Assembly: GCA_945952225.1 (NCBI GenBank)
Contig: CAMFHP010000059.1
Coordinates: forward strand, 1 to 50,023
DNA: 50,023 nucleotides
Direction: 5' to 3'
Origin: an uncultured Myxococcaceae bacterium
Lineage (GTDB): Bacteria > Myxococcota_A > Polyangia > Polyangiales > Ga0077539
Made by a program: the position numbers and the translations under genes. Positions 17,441 to 26,537 of the stretch are shown here, one piece after another; position 1 is the stretch's first letter; the number at the start of each line of letters is the position of its first letter. The notes beneath the pieces are model-generated. The model worked only from the letters and a program-made list of their open reading frames with translations. It ran no database searches and had not been told where the DNA came from.

Positions 17441-18106
17441 TCAGCCCGCGAGGAGGGCGTCGGTCGTGCGCAGGGCGATGCCCGCGCGCTGGAGCTCATC
17501 GAGCGCGGCCGTTCCGCCTGCTTCGGTGACGGCGGCGATGGCGTCGGAGGCCACCACCACCCGCGAGCCCGCACGGTCGGGACGCTCGGCGCTCCACGCC
17601 ACGAGGCCCAGCGCGGCGGCGCGCACGCAGTAGTCGGTGGCCACGCCGAAGACCACGAACTCCACGGGCCCCGCGGGGCACAGCGCGTCGAGCACGCGCG
17701 CGGCGTTGGGGTTGGCGAAGAGGGAGTAGACCTCCTTCTCGAAGTACACGGCCTGCGTGCCCGCGGGGATGCGCGCCGCCGCGTTCGCATCGTCGACGCA
17801 GGGCACGAAGTAGAAGCGCTCGGGGAGCGTGCGCGGGAGCTTCAGCCAGCCCGGCGTTCCCTTCACGCAGTGCGGGGGAAAATTGGGCTTCGCGCCCTCG
17901 GGGCCGAGGTTGCCGTTCGTGGCGAACTCCCACGCGTCGTGGGCGTGCGAGTCGACGCTGCCCACCACCACGTCGCCCGCCTCGACGGCCGCGCGAACGA
18001 GCCGCGCGCAGGGCTCCATCGCAGCGGGCGCGCCGGCCACGAAGAGGGCGCCGCCGGGGGCGCAGAAGTCGTACTGGGTATCCACATCGACGAAGACGCG
18101 CTTCAT
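17441..18106 (-). CDS. pncA: Nicotinamidase (PncA-like cysteine hydrolase)
   Basis: Hydrolyses nicotinamide to nicotinate for NAD+ salvage. 221 aa from ATG 18106, preceded by GAGGTGACC; longer in-frame starts lack homology. Catalytic residues are visible: Asp9 in DVDTQYDF, Lys124 in YFEKEVYSLFA and Cys160 in FGVATDYCV. Metal ligands match DxH: Asp52/His54 in VDSHAHDAWEF, with His79 in FPPHCVKGTPG. The FPPHCVKGT and ATDYCV motifs favour nicotinamidase over other isochorismatase-family members. It is somewhat larger than compact PncA proteins owing to inserts around residues 88-112. It is cytosolic and monocistronic, its 3' end faces the repeat array, and it diverges from the DNDC-repeat lipoprotein. 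Nicotinamide released by the PARP 5 kb away would be a substrate. Confidence 0.88.
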   Translation of the reverse strand: MKRVFVDVDTQYDFCAPGGALFVAGAPAAMEPCARLVRAAVEAGDVVVGSVDSHAHDAWEFATNGNLGPEGAKPNFPPHCVKGTPGWLKLPRTLPERFYFVPCVDDANAAARIPAGTQAVYFEKEVYSLFANPNAARVLDALCPAGPVEFVVFGVATDYCVRAAALGLVAWSAERPDRAGSRVVVASDAIAAVTEAGGTAALDELQRAGIALRTTDALLAG

Positions 18107-18320
18107 GGTCACCTCGTTGTCACCGCGCGCCGCGCACCCGTTGGAGCGCCGCGCCGCGCGAGGGGGACCCGATGGCGTCACGGCTGTCAAGCGGCGAGGG
18201 GGGGCTTACGCCGCGTGAAGAATGTGTGGTAGGGGTCCGCGCGTCACGGCCCGGGCGATGACGCGCAGCCTTCTGAATCCGCTGCGTGCCGCGCGCGCCA
18301 CTTCGACGGAGACCTCTCGC

Positions 18321-19490
<1,170 letters not shown>

Positions 19491-19528
19491 GCGGCGTGGG
19501 GGTCGGCACCCGACCGCTCCCCGTGTGA

Positions 19529-19549
19529 GGCCGCGGCGCGACCGCGGCC
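19529..19549 (+). terminator. Strong hairpin downstream of the DNDC-repeat lipoprotein
   Basis: GGCCGCGG (19529-19536), loop CGCGA, CCGCGGCC (19542-19549): a perfect 8-bp all-G/C stem about 40 nt after the stop, followed at 19556 by a short T run. A weaker ggtcgg/ccgacc stem precedes it. Confidence 0.5.
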
Positions 19550-19600
19550 CGGCAGCTTTCCCCTCCCGATTCTCACCGACGGACAGCCTTCGAAACGCCG

Positions 19601-19628
19601 CGCGGGCGACGCCGTGACGCCGCCCGCG
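19601..19628 (-). terminator. Hairpin facing the zinc-ribbon gene
   Basis: CGCGGGCG (19601-19608) pairs with CGCCCGCG (19621-19628) across a 12-nt loop, 33 nt after the minus-strand stop at 19661. There is no U-tract, so termination would be weak or Rho-assisted. Confidence 0.35.
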
Positions 19629-19660
19629 AGGGGTGTGCCGATGGAGGGGGAGCGCGGAGC

Positions 19661-19921
19661 CTATCCGCGGCCCTTCCACGCCGGGCTGTGGCGCAGGGCG
19701 TTGCGGGCGGCCACCTCGGCCTGCGCGCGGGCCATGCCGTTGCGGCCCATGAACTCGTCGCGCACGAGCGCTTCGAGCACCGACTCGTAGGGGAGCAGCG
19801 CGCCGCGCGCGTCGGTGCAGTGTCGGCAGTAGCGGTTGTCGGCGCGTCCGCCGCCGCGGTCGCGGTCGCTGGACATGGGTCGGCCGCAGCTCTCGCACGC
19901 GGCGCCTCCGGTGAGGTTCAT
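19661..19921 (-). CDS. Small zinc-ribbon protein (PF12674-like)
   Basis: 86 aa from ATG 19921 with AGGAGA eight nt upstream. The much longer open frame that continues upstream is a shadow of the regulator and glycosidase genes on the other strand. The N-terminal half is a zinc ribbon, CESCGRPM then YCRHC (Cys 9, 12, 31 and 34), with a charged GG-rich loop (DRDRGGGRADN). This matches the CxSCGMPM...YCxYC pattern of a putative zinc-ribbon domain family, often found as stand-alone proteins or next to regulators. The C-terminal half is helical (YESVLEALVRDEFMGRNGMA, RAQAEVAARNALRHSPAW). It may be a small DNA/RNA- or protein-binding adaptor. It is divergent from the atypical NtrC-type regulator, with 195 bp between starts. 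Confidence 0.8.
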   Translation of the reverse strand: MNLTGGAACESCGRPMSSDRDRGGGRADNRYCRHCTDARGALLPYESVLEALVRDEFMGRNGMARAQAEVAARNALRHSPAWKGRG

Positions 19922-20116
19922 GGTCCGTGTCTCCTGGGGCTTCGTCACCGACGGGGGAATCTCTCCCGCCGTCGACGGCGGTGGTTCTGTTTCGCACACA
20001 GGGTGTCCGATCGGGGGCGCGAACGCACGCACCGCGGAGCTTCTGCGTTCAAGCAACGGCGCCCATGGGCCGTTCCAGAGAAGTGCCATGACCCCCACGA
20101 ACCCGCGAGGCCGCCC

Positions 20117-21457
20117 GTGATCGAACGACTCCGCATTCTGCTCGTCGACGAGGACGCCGCCACGCGCCGCACCCTCGCCGCGCATCTCGCCCGCTCGGGC
20201 GACGACGTCGACCTCGCCGAGGACGGCCGCGCGGCCCAGTCGCTGCTCACCTCCCGCACCTACGACCTCGTGCTCGGCGACGTGCGCTCGCCCCGCGTCG
20301 ACGTGGCCTCCCTCGCCGAGGCCGTGCGCCTGCGCTCGCCCGACGCCGCCGTGGTGCCCATGAGCGCCTTCGCCTCCGTCGAGCACGTCACCGCCGCGAT
20401 CCGCGTGGGCGTCTACGACTACCTTCTCAAGCCCGTCGAGCCGCAGCACATCGCCGTGCTCCTCTGCCGCGTGCGCGAGCGCATCGCGATGCGCCGTCGC
20501 CTCGACGCCCTGCGCGAGACCCTCCCCGTGCGCGACGCCCTCGCGGTGCTCATGTCGGGCGGGCCCACCATGGCCTCGGTGAACCAGTCCGCGCGCCGCG
20601 CCGCTGCGTGCGACGACCCGGTGCTCCTCGTGGGCGAGTCGGGCACGGGACGCGGGCTCGTGGCGCGGGCCATCCACGCGCTCTCGGCCCGCGCGGAGAT
20701 GCCCCTCGTGATGGTCGACTGCGCCCACGACCCCGCGCGCCTCGGCGTGGCCCTCTTCGGCACGCCGCTGAACCCCGGCGGCCACCTCGCCGACGCCCGC
20801 GGTGGAACCCTCGTGCTCGATGAAGTCACGGCCATGCCCGCGGACCTTCGCGCGCGCGTGTTCGCCGCCGTGACCCAGCCCGGCGCGCCCCGCGTGATCG
20901 CCGTGAGCACGGGCATCCCCACGTTCACGGGACGCCGTGATCCGCGCCGCACCGAGCTGCTCTCGTGGGTGCGCGGCATCGAGATCGTGACGCCGCCGCT
21001 GCGCGAGCGCCGCGAAGACATCCCCCGGCTCGTGGAGTACTACGCCCAGCTCGCGTCGGGCATCGCCGCGCCGGTGCCGCGCGTGGCGCCCGAGGTGATG
21101 GCGGCCTTCATCGAGTCGCCGTGGGAGGGCAACCTCCGCGAGCTCGAAGCTGTGGTGCGCGAGGCCGTGACCCGCGCGGGCACGTCGGGGGTGATCACCC
21201 GCGAGCACCTGCCCGAGTCCGTGGCGAACCGCGTCGACCGCGGAAGCTCGCTCGTCGAACAGGTCGAAGCGTACGAGCGCGCCGTGGTGCGCCGCGCGCT
21301 CGAGACCGCGAGCGGCGCCGTCGCCCGCGCGGCCCGCGAGCTCGGCGTGCCCGAGCGCACGCTCCGCCGCAAGATGCGTCACTTCGGCATCGCGAAGGAG
21401 GCCTTCCGCAAGCGCAGCCGCTACAAGCACCTGCCCGTGTCGGTGCCGCGCGCTTGA
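20117..21457 (+). CDS. Atypical NtrC-family response regulator (REC, degenerate AAA+, Fis HTH)
   Basis: 446 aa from GTG 20117. Receiver domain residues 4-120 are intact: acidic pocket D11/D13, phospho-acceptor D55 (LVLGDV), Lys105 (YLLKP). A linker leads to an AAA+ domain (about 140-375) and a C-terminal Fis-type helix-turn-helix (about 383-425: AVARAARELGVPERTLRRKM). Two key AAA+ features are missing. Walker A reads GESGTGRG, so the invariant Lys is Arg179. The GAFTGA loop that contacts sigma-54 is deleted, and the chain goes from LFGTPLNPGG straight to GHLADARGGTLVLDE. Walker B (LVLDE) is kept, while the sensor/arginine-finger region is altered (RRTELLSWVRG). It therefore probably cannot remodel sigma-54 polymerase. 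It may act as a sigma-70-type regulator or repressor, as known for some GAFTGA-less NtrC relatives. No cognate kinase is adjacent. Confidence 0.88.
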   Translation: MIERLRILLVDEDAATRRTLAAHLARSGDDVDLAEDGRAAQSLLTSRTYDLVLGDVRSPRVDVASLAEAVRLRSPDAAVVPMSAFASVEHVTAAIRVGVYDYLLKPVEPQHIAVLLCRVRERIAMRRRLDALRETLPVRDALAVLMSGGPTMASVNQSARRAAACDDPVLLVGESGTGRGLVARAIHALSARAEMPLVMVDCAHDPARLGVALFGTPLNPGGHLADARGGTLVLDEVTAMPADLRARVFAAVTQPGAPRVIAVSTGIPTFTGRRDPRRTELLSWVRGIEIVTPPLRERREDIPRLVEYYAQLASGIAAPVPRVAPEVMAAFIESPWEGNLRELEAVVREAVTRAGTSGVITREHLPESVANRVDRGSSLVEQVEAYERAVVRRALETASGAVARAARELGVPERTLRRKMRHFGIAKEAFRKRSRYKHLPVSVPRA

Positions 21458-21483
21458 CCGTCGCCCCGCGGAGCGCATAGGCA
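21454..21483 (+). promoter_or_regulatory. Leaderless-type promoter of the NAGPA-like gene
   Basis: TTGACC (21454-21459), 18 nt, TAGGCA (21478-21483), 8 nt, GTG 21492. The TGA stop of the upstream regulator lies inside the -35 box. It is one of the best promoters visible in the window. Confidence 0.6.
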
Positions 21484-21491
21484 CACCGCCC

Positions 21492-24089
21492 GTGCCACGG
21501 CGGCGAACGACATTCCCCCAGAGACTCCGCGCGGTCTCGCTCCTCGTCGCCGCCTCGGCGCTCGTCACCGCTGCGCGCGCGCCGCATCCCTCTCCCGCGG
21601 TTTCACCGAACGAAGACGCCGTGCGCGTGCGCGTCGCGGCGGCCCTCTCCGACGCCGCGGGGCTCCCGGTCGACGGCCTGCGCTGGGAGCGCGACGAGGC
21701 CCTCTCGTGGCGCGACGCGGTGCTCGGGCGCGCGGTGCTCTTCACCGCAGGGCGCGGCCCCGGAGAGCCCCGTGACGTGTTTCGCGCGGTGCTGCGCGTG
21801 ACGCCCGCGGGGCGCGTGCTCGCCCTCGATGGCCCGGTGAACCTCACGCAGAGCCCCCTCGGCGACGACGGACCGCTCGTGGGCGATCCCACGCGGCCGT
21901 CGCGCGTGGCCTTCGTGACCCGCGCGTTCGGTCAGGTGCAGAGCGCGGCGGTGCTCGACACGCAGCCCACGGGCGAGACCGTCTCGTGGCGCCACGGGAT
22001 CACCAACCGGCTCCAGACGCTCACCTGGCGCGGCGTCGCGCGGTGGGACCTGCGCCTCGACCAGCCCGTGCGCGCGCTCTCACTCCGCTTCGACGACGGA
22101 CGCCTCGTGGCGAGCGCGCGCGGTCACAGCTGGCGCATGGATCCTTCGCGCGAGGGCGATGCGCCGGGCGAGGGGGCCTCGGTGGTGCCGCAGCGCGAGG
22201 TCGACAAGGCGCCGGTCTTCTGGCTCGTCGACACGGTGCGCGGGCTGCCGTGGGTGGGCCCGGAGCCCATCGCGTGGCTCGAACACACGGCCTTCGGCGC
22301 GCGCGATGTGATGCGGCGCTACGCGTTCCGCTGGTTCGGGTCGCGGCCCACCGACGGGAGCGGCAGCGGTGCGAACGGGGACGGTGACACGCCCGAACCC
22401 GCGGTGGCCGCGGGGCGCGTGCTCGATGGTGCACCGCGCGAGGCGGGCGATGCGCACTGGCCGCCCGATGCGATCGAAGCGCCCCTCGCGCGGGTGCTCG
22501 GCACGGAGCGCGGCGAGGGCCGTTGGGCCGACGCGACGCCGCCGTGGCTGCGGCGCATCGAGGGGGCGCCGCCGGCGTTCTACCGCACGTCGCTGCGTCT
22601 CGATGCGGAGCGTCCGTACACGCGCGTGGTGCTCCTCGCGATGGACCTCCGACAGCTCCAGCTCTCGATGCAGGCGGGCGTCGAAGACCCGGTTCCGCTG
22701 GTGGGGCCGCGCGGTGACGGACGCATTCCGCGCGACCCCGCGGTGCTCTCGCGGCTGGTGGGCGCGTTCAACGGCGCGTTCAAGACCGAGCACGGCGAGT
22801 ACGGGATGGTGGTCGACCATCGGGTGCTGCTCCCGCCGCGTCCGCGCGCGGCCACGGTGGCCACCCTCGACGACGGCCGCGTGGCCATGGGCTCGTGGGA
22901 CGCGGCGCGCACGCTCCCCGACACAATCCGCTCGCTGCGCCAGAACCTCGACCCCCTCGTGGCCGACGGCATCGAGAACCCCACGCGCAGAACCCAGTGG
23001 GGCTTCGTGCTCGGCGGCATCGAGAGCATGCCCACGTCGCGCTCGGGCTTCTGCGTCGACCCGCACGGCGCGGCCTTCTACGTGTGGGGTGAAGAGACCA
23101 CCGGGCGCCTCCTCGCACGCGCCATGCGCCTCGCGGGGTGCACCTACGGGATGCACCTCGACATGAACCCCGGGCACACGGTGTTTCACTTTCTGCGCGT
23201 CGACGACCTCGCCGCGCGACAGCGTCAGCACCAGCCCCTCGCGTCGGGGATGCACGTCGGCGGCGAGCGCTTCGTCTTCTACTCCCCCAAGGATTTCTTC
23301 TACCTCACGCTGCGCCCCACGCGCCCCGCGGCGCTGGAGGGATCCGCGTGGCAGCCCCTCGCCGTGCAGCCTCCGCCCGCGTGGCGCCCCGCGCTGCTCA
23401 CCACGGAGCGCGGCCCCGTGCGCGTGACCTCCGTCGACCTCGCGCGGGTCTCGTTGCGCCTCCGCGCGGGCCGTCGCGAGCCCCTCGCGCCCCCGCTCAC
23501 CCACCGCTACGACACGCTCCCCGCCGACGAAGCCCACCGCGTGCTCGGCGCGCTGGAGCTCGGCGTGGCGCCCGCCCGCGGAACTCCTCGCGGCCTCGCG
23601 GTCGACGGCGTGACCCTGCTGCCCTTCGTGGGCGGCTCACAGCGCGCGCGGCTCACGGTGACCGTCGAGGGCGCGCGCATCGAGGCCGCGCCGTGGTCCG
23701 AGGAGGCGCCGCGCGACGCGATCGAGGGCGCGCTGTTGATCGACGGCGGCGCGGTGACGGCGGGCGACGACCTGCGGGCCCACGCGCAGCTCGCGCTCGG
23801 GATCACCGACGACGGTCGACTGCTCGTGGCCGAGGGCGAGTGCACGCGCGCCGACCTCGCCGCGGCGCTGCGCGAGACGGGCGCCGTGCGCGCGATGGCG
23901 TTTGCCGTCGAGGGCAGCAACGGCGGATCGCACTGGGGCGAAGGGCTCCTCGATGCGTACGCCGAGAGCGCGCTGTTTCTCCGCGCGCGCGAGGCGCCGT
24001 CGCCGGTCACGCGGCTCGAACCGCTGCTCTCGGCAGCGCGCGGCGGCGCGGCGACGACCCCCGTTGCGCCCGCGGTCCCGCACCGATAG
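21492..24089 (+). CDS. Exported protein with phosphodiester glycosidase (NAGPA)-like domain
   Basis: 865 aa from GTG 21492. N-terminal signal-like helix (AVSLLVAASALVTAAR) after a basic start, so it is probably exported. The N-terminal ~370 residues are a beta-rich region without a recognised family. From about residue 375 the chain resembles the phosphodiester alpha-N-acetylglucosaminidase (NAGPA/PF09992-like) fold: VGAFNGAFKTEHGEYGMVVD, VATLDDGRVAMGSWD, LGGIESMPTSRSGFC, GCTYGMHLDMNPGHTVFHF. This fold removes GlcNAc phosphodiester caps or cleaves related glycosyl-phosphate linkages. The C-terminal ~200 residues hold a second beta-rich part with IDGGAVTAGDDL and AVEGSNGGSHWG. The substrate is unknown; envelope or polysaccharide modification is likely. 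Its promoter overlaps the stop of the upstream regulator, so it is separately transcribed. Confidence 0.78.
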   Translation: MPRRRTTFPQRLRAVSLLVAASALVTAARAPHPSPAVSPNEDAVRVRVAAALSDAAGLPVDGLRWERDEALSWRDAVLGRAVLFTAGRGPGEPRDVFRAVLRVTPAGRVLALDGPVNLTQSPLGDDGPLVGDPTRPSRVAFVTRAFGQVQSAAVLDTQPTGETVSWRHGITNRLQTLTWRGVARWDLRLDQPVRALSLRFDDGRLVASARGHSWRMDPSREGDAPGEGASVVPQREVDKAPVFWLVDTVRGLPWVGPEPIAWLEHTAFGARDVMRRYAFRWFGSRPTDGSGSGANGDGDTPEPAVAAGRVLDGAPREAGDAHWPPDAIEAPLARVLGTERGEGRWADATPPWLRRIEGAPPAFYRTSLRLDAERPYTRVVLLAMDLRQLQLSMQAGVEDPVPLVGPRGDGRIPRDPAVLSRLVGAFNGAFKTEHGEYGMVVDHRVLLPPRPRAATVATLDDGRVAMGSWDAARTLPDTIRSLRQNLDPLVADGIENPTRRTQWGFVLGGIESMPTSRSGFCVDPHGAAFYVWGEETTGRLLARAMRLAGCTYGMHLDMNPGHTVFHFLRVDDLAARQRQHQPLASGMHVGGERFVFYSPKDFFYLTLRPTRPAALEGSAWQPLAVQPPPAWRPALLTTERGPVRVTSVDLARVSLRLRAGRREPLAPPLTHRYDTLPADEAHRVLGALELGVAPARGTPRGLAVDGVTLLPFVGGSQRARLTVTVEGARIEAAPWSEEAPRDAIEGALLIDGGAVTAGDDLRAHAQLALGITDDGRLLVAEGECTRADLAAALRETGAVRAMAFAVEGSNGGSHWGEGLLDAYAESALFLRAREAPSPVTRLEPLLSAARGGAATTPVAPAVPHR

Positions 24090-24128
24090 AACGCCTCCCG
24101 CCCCGCAACGGGTGCAACGGAGGCGCAG

Positions 24129-24557
24129 ATGGCGACGAGTGTCGAAGCGGTGCAGCAGCAGGTGGAGTCGTTCCTCGCGGCGTCGGGGTATCCGTTCACG
24201 GTCGACGGCGCGCGGCTGCGCGTGGAGCGGGGCTCGTCGGCGGTGTTCATCTCCGCCCACGAGTGGCAGGAGCGCTTCGTGCTCGTGGAGCTCGTGAGCC
24301 CCGTGCTCGACGGCGTGGCGATGAGCGAAGGGCTGATGCAGAAGCTCAACGCGCTCAACGAGAAGCTCTGGTTCGGCAAGGTGTACTGGCGCAACAACGA
24401 GGTGTGGCTCGCGCACAACCTCCTCGGCGATCACCTCGACAGCAACGAGCTCGTGGCCTCGGTGGGCATGCTCGCCGTGGTGGCCGATCGCATCGACGAT
24501 GAGCTCCAGGTGCGCTTCGGCGGTCGCCGCTGGCGCGACGCGACGCAGACGAAGTAG
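24129..24557 (+). CDS. YbjN/type III-chaperone-like domain protein
   Basis: 142 aa from ATG 24129 with ACGGAGG six nt upstream. Soluble alpha/beta protein without a signal. An N-terminal helix (VEAVQQQVESFLAASGYPF) is followed by strands TVDGARLRVERGSSAVFIS and FVLVELVSPVLDGV. Then come KLNALNEKLWFGKVYWRNNEVWLAHNLLGDHLDSNELV and a final helix. The pattern of LNxLN followed by a strand and HxLLGDxL is typical of the YbjN (PF10722) family, which shares the fold of type III secretion chaperones. In other bacteria YbjN-like proteins act as modulators or chaperones; the role here is unknown. It lies 39 nt after the NAGPA-like gene and may be co-transcribed, though a TAGAAC box is present before it. 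Confidence 0.75.
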   Translation: MATSVEAVQQQVESFLAASGYPFTVDGARLRVERGSSAVFISAHEWQERFVLVELVSPVLDGVAMSEGLMQKLNALNEKLWFGKVYWRNNEVWLAHNLLGDHLDSNELVASVGMLAVVADRIDDELQVRFGGRRWRDATQTK

Positions 24558-24573
24558 CCGTGCGGTGAGTGTG

Positions 24574-24610
24574 CGGAGCGCTTCCGTGGTGGGGGACGGA
24601 GGGCGCTCCG
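24574..24610. terminator. Bidirectional hairpin between convergent genes
   Basis: CGGAGCGC (24574-24581) pairs with GCGCTCCG (24603-24610), and inside it TCCGT pairs with ACGGA. It lies in the 79-bp gap between the YbjN-like gene and the GGDEF gene, which end toward each other. No U-tract is present. Confidence 0.45.
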
Positions 24611-24636
24611 TGCGGTGTGACCGCGCGGGGTGACGG

Positions 24637-25572
24637 TCAGGCGGCGACGCGGTTCCGGCCGTCGCGCTTGGCCTGGTAGAGCTTCGCGTCGGCGACGCGG
24701 ATGAACTCTTCGGCCGTGCGGATGGCGGGGTTCCACTGCGCGACGCCCAGCGAGATGGTCACCGGGATGCGCTGGTTGTCGAAGACAAAATCGTTGTTGG
24801 CGACGAGCGCGCGGATCTCCTGCGCGAGGGTGACCGCGCCCTGCGCCGTGGTCTCTGGGAGCAGCAGCGCGAACTCCTCGCCGCCGTAGCGCCCGAACAC
24901 CTCACCGCGACGGATGCGCCCGCGCACGATGCCCGCGACCTCACGGAGGATGTGGTCTCCCGCGAGGTGCCCGTAGGTGTCGTTGACCTTCTTGAAATGG
25001 TCGATGTCGAACATGATCAGCCCGAGGGGCCGACCGTGGCGCGCCGAGCGATTGAGCTCGTTGTCGAGCTGTTCGAGCAGGTGGCGCTTGTTGTGGGCCT
25101 GCGTGAGCCCGTCGGTGACCATCATCTGCGAGATGGTCGACATGAACTCGGCCTCCAGGTCTTCGCCCGAGAGGTACTTGAGAATCACGTCGCCGATCTT
25201 GATGCGGTCGCCGTTGCGCAGCACCGTCTCGCGCGACGCGCTGTCGTTCACGTAGGTGCCGTTGGTGCTGTTGTTGTCGATCAGCCACCACTGCGCGTCG
25301 CGCCGCACGAGCCGCGCGTGGCGCCGCGAGACCGAGTCGTAGTCGAGCACCACGGCGTTGCCCACGTCGCGGCCGATGGTGAGCTCCTGGAGCGGGCCGT
25401 CGAGGGGCACGCGCTTGCCGAGAGGACCGCGGCCTTCGCGGGTGTAGATCACCACGAGGCAGTCCGAACCGCCGCCGGTCGGGCGCTCCACCACGCCACG
25501 AATGACCTGCGTGCGAGCCTGCCAGTTGGGCTCGAGTTCGGGGCTTTCGTTGGGATCCTTCGGATTCGCCAT
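24637..25572 (-). CDS. FHA-GGDEF diguanylate cyclase
   Basis: Makes cyclic di-GMP from two GTP. 311 aa from ATG 25572; the upstream in-frame start adds a non-conserved leader. An FHA phosphothreonine-binding domain occupies about 62-135 ([34 protein letters not shown]). The GGDEF domain covers about 148-311, with [19 protein letters not shown] (metal and substrate) and the active-site GGEEF at 230-234. The allosteric I-site position reads R221-R-G-E224, with Glu instead of the usual Asp, so product inhibition may be weakened. No membrane segment is seen. The FHA domain suggests control by Ser/Thr kinases, and one such kinase is encoded at 41.4-43.3 kb, although any pairing is speculative. Upstream, CGATACCGT probably contains the -10. 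Confidence 0.95.
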   Translation of the reverse strand: MANPKDPNESPELEPNWQARTQVIRGVVERPTGGGSDCLVVIYTREGRGPLGKRVPLDGPLQELTIGRDVGNAVVLDYDSVSRRHARLVRRDAQWWLIDNNSTNGTYVNDSASRETVLRNGDRIKIGDVILKYLSGEDLEAEFMSTISQMMVTDGLTQAHNKRHLLEQLDNELNRSARHGRPLGLIMFDIDHFKKVNDTYGHLAGDHILREVAGIVRGRIRRGEVFGRYGGEEFALLLPETTAQGAVTLAQEIRALVANNDFVFDNQRIPVTISLGVAQWNPAIRTAEEFIRVADAKLYQAKRDGRNRVAA

Positions 25573-25709
25573 CGGCAGCAACAGATCGGACGCACGGTAT
25601 CGGGCGAACACACGGAGCGTCAAGCATCGCAGGACGCGCGCGGTGCCTTCTCAGCAACGGACACTCTCGCGCCCTCACAACACGCTGCGGGCTGTGTGCG
25701 ATGGTGCCG

Positions 25710-25715
25710 TACAAT
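25710..25715 (+). promoter_or_regulatory. -10 element upstream of hisIE
   Basis: TACAAT lies 44 nt before GTG 25760 and is the closest match to the sigma-70 -10 consensus in this region. There is no clear -35. The resulting leader would hold the AGGAG ribosome binding site. Confidence 0.45.
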
Positions 25716-25759
25716 CGCCCGCGTTCGCAGCCACATCGCTGCACACAGGAGCGCGCAAC

Positions 25760-26455
25760 GTGACCGACAGCAACGCCGCGGGAGCCCTGCTCGACGCGGT
25801 TCGATTCGACGCGCAGGGCCTCGCGCCCGCGGTGGTTCAAGACGCGCTCACCGGCGAGGTGCGCATGGTGGCGTTCATGTCGCGCGAGGCGCTGTCGCTG
25901 ACGCTCTCGACGGGCGTGGCGCACTTCTGGTCGCGCTCGCGGGGTTCGCTCTGGCGCAAGGGCGAGTCGAGCGGGAACACCCTCGCCGTGCGTCGCGTGC
26001 TGCTCGACTGCGACGGGGATTGTGTGCTCGTGCTCGCCGAGCCCGCGGGCCCGACCTGTCACACGGGCGCGCCGTCGTGCTTCACCCGCGAGGCGCGCGC
26101 GGGGGCGTGGGAGGCCGTGGACGCGCCGCACACCGCGGCGAGCGAGCTCTTCGCGACGGTGGAGGCGCGGCGCGACGCGAGCGATGGCGGGCGGTCGTAC
26201 ACGCGGCAGCTCCTCGACGCGGGCGCGGCGCGCATCGGCGAGAAGCTCCGCGAGGAGGCCGACGAGCTGGCGCGGGCGACGGCGGGAGAGGCCGACGAGC
26301 GCGTGGCGTCGGAGGCGGCCGACGTGGTCTATCACCTCATGGTGGCGCTGGCCTCGCGGCGCGTTCCGTGGCGCGCGGTGCTCGCGGCGCTGGCGAAGCG
26401 CGCGGGACGCTCGGGCCTCGACGAGAAGGCCGCGCGCGGTCGCCCACAGGGCTGA
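25760..26455 (+). CDS. hisIE: Bifunctional phosphoribosyl-AMP cyclohydrolase / phosphoribosyl-ATP pyrophosphatase HisIE
   Basis: Catalyses steps 2 and 3 of histidine biosynthesis. 231 aa from GTG 25760, with AGGAG eight nt upstream. The HisI half (about 1-125) has [33 protein letters not shown], the metal motif LDCDGDC and [12 protein letters not shown]. The HisE half (about 130-225) has [22 protein letters not shown] and [16 protein letters not shown], the helical MazG-like pyrophosphohydrolase core with its EExxE-type metal ligands. All expected residues for both activities are present. No other his genes are nearby, so it is an isolated locus here. The Pro/Gln C-terminal tail is not conserved. 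Confidence 0.95.
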   Translation: MTDSNAAGALLDAVRFDAQGLAPAVVQDALTGEVRMVAFMSREALSLTLSTGVAHFWSRSRGSLWRKGESSGNTLAVRRVLLDCDGDCVLVLAEPAGPTCHTGAPSCFTREARAGAWEAVDAPHTAASELFATVEARRDASDGGRSYTRQLLDAGAARIGEKLREEADELARATAGEADERVASEAADVVYHLMVALASRRVPWRAVLAALAKRAGRSGLDEKAARGRPQG

Positions 26456-26537
26456 ACCGTCTCTACGGAAAGTTCGCGATTTCGGTCGGCTTTCGATACC
26501 GTCACCGAAGCCTCTCGACGCGGAAGGGGGCCTTCGC

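Noticed and set aside
16676-17790. Repeat proteins (MLDHH- or ERSTV-type frames) translated from the 42-bp array
   Set aside because: Because 42 is divisible by three, several frames stay open on both strands. No ribosome binding site or signal favours any one, and frames run into shadows of nicotinamidase.
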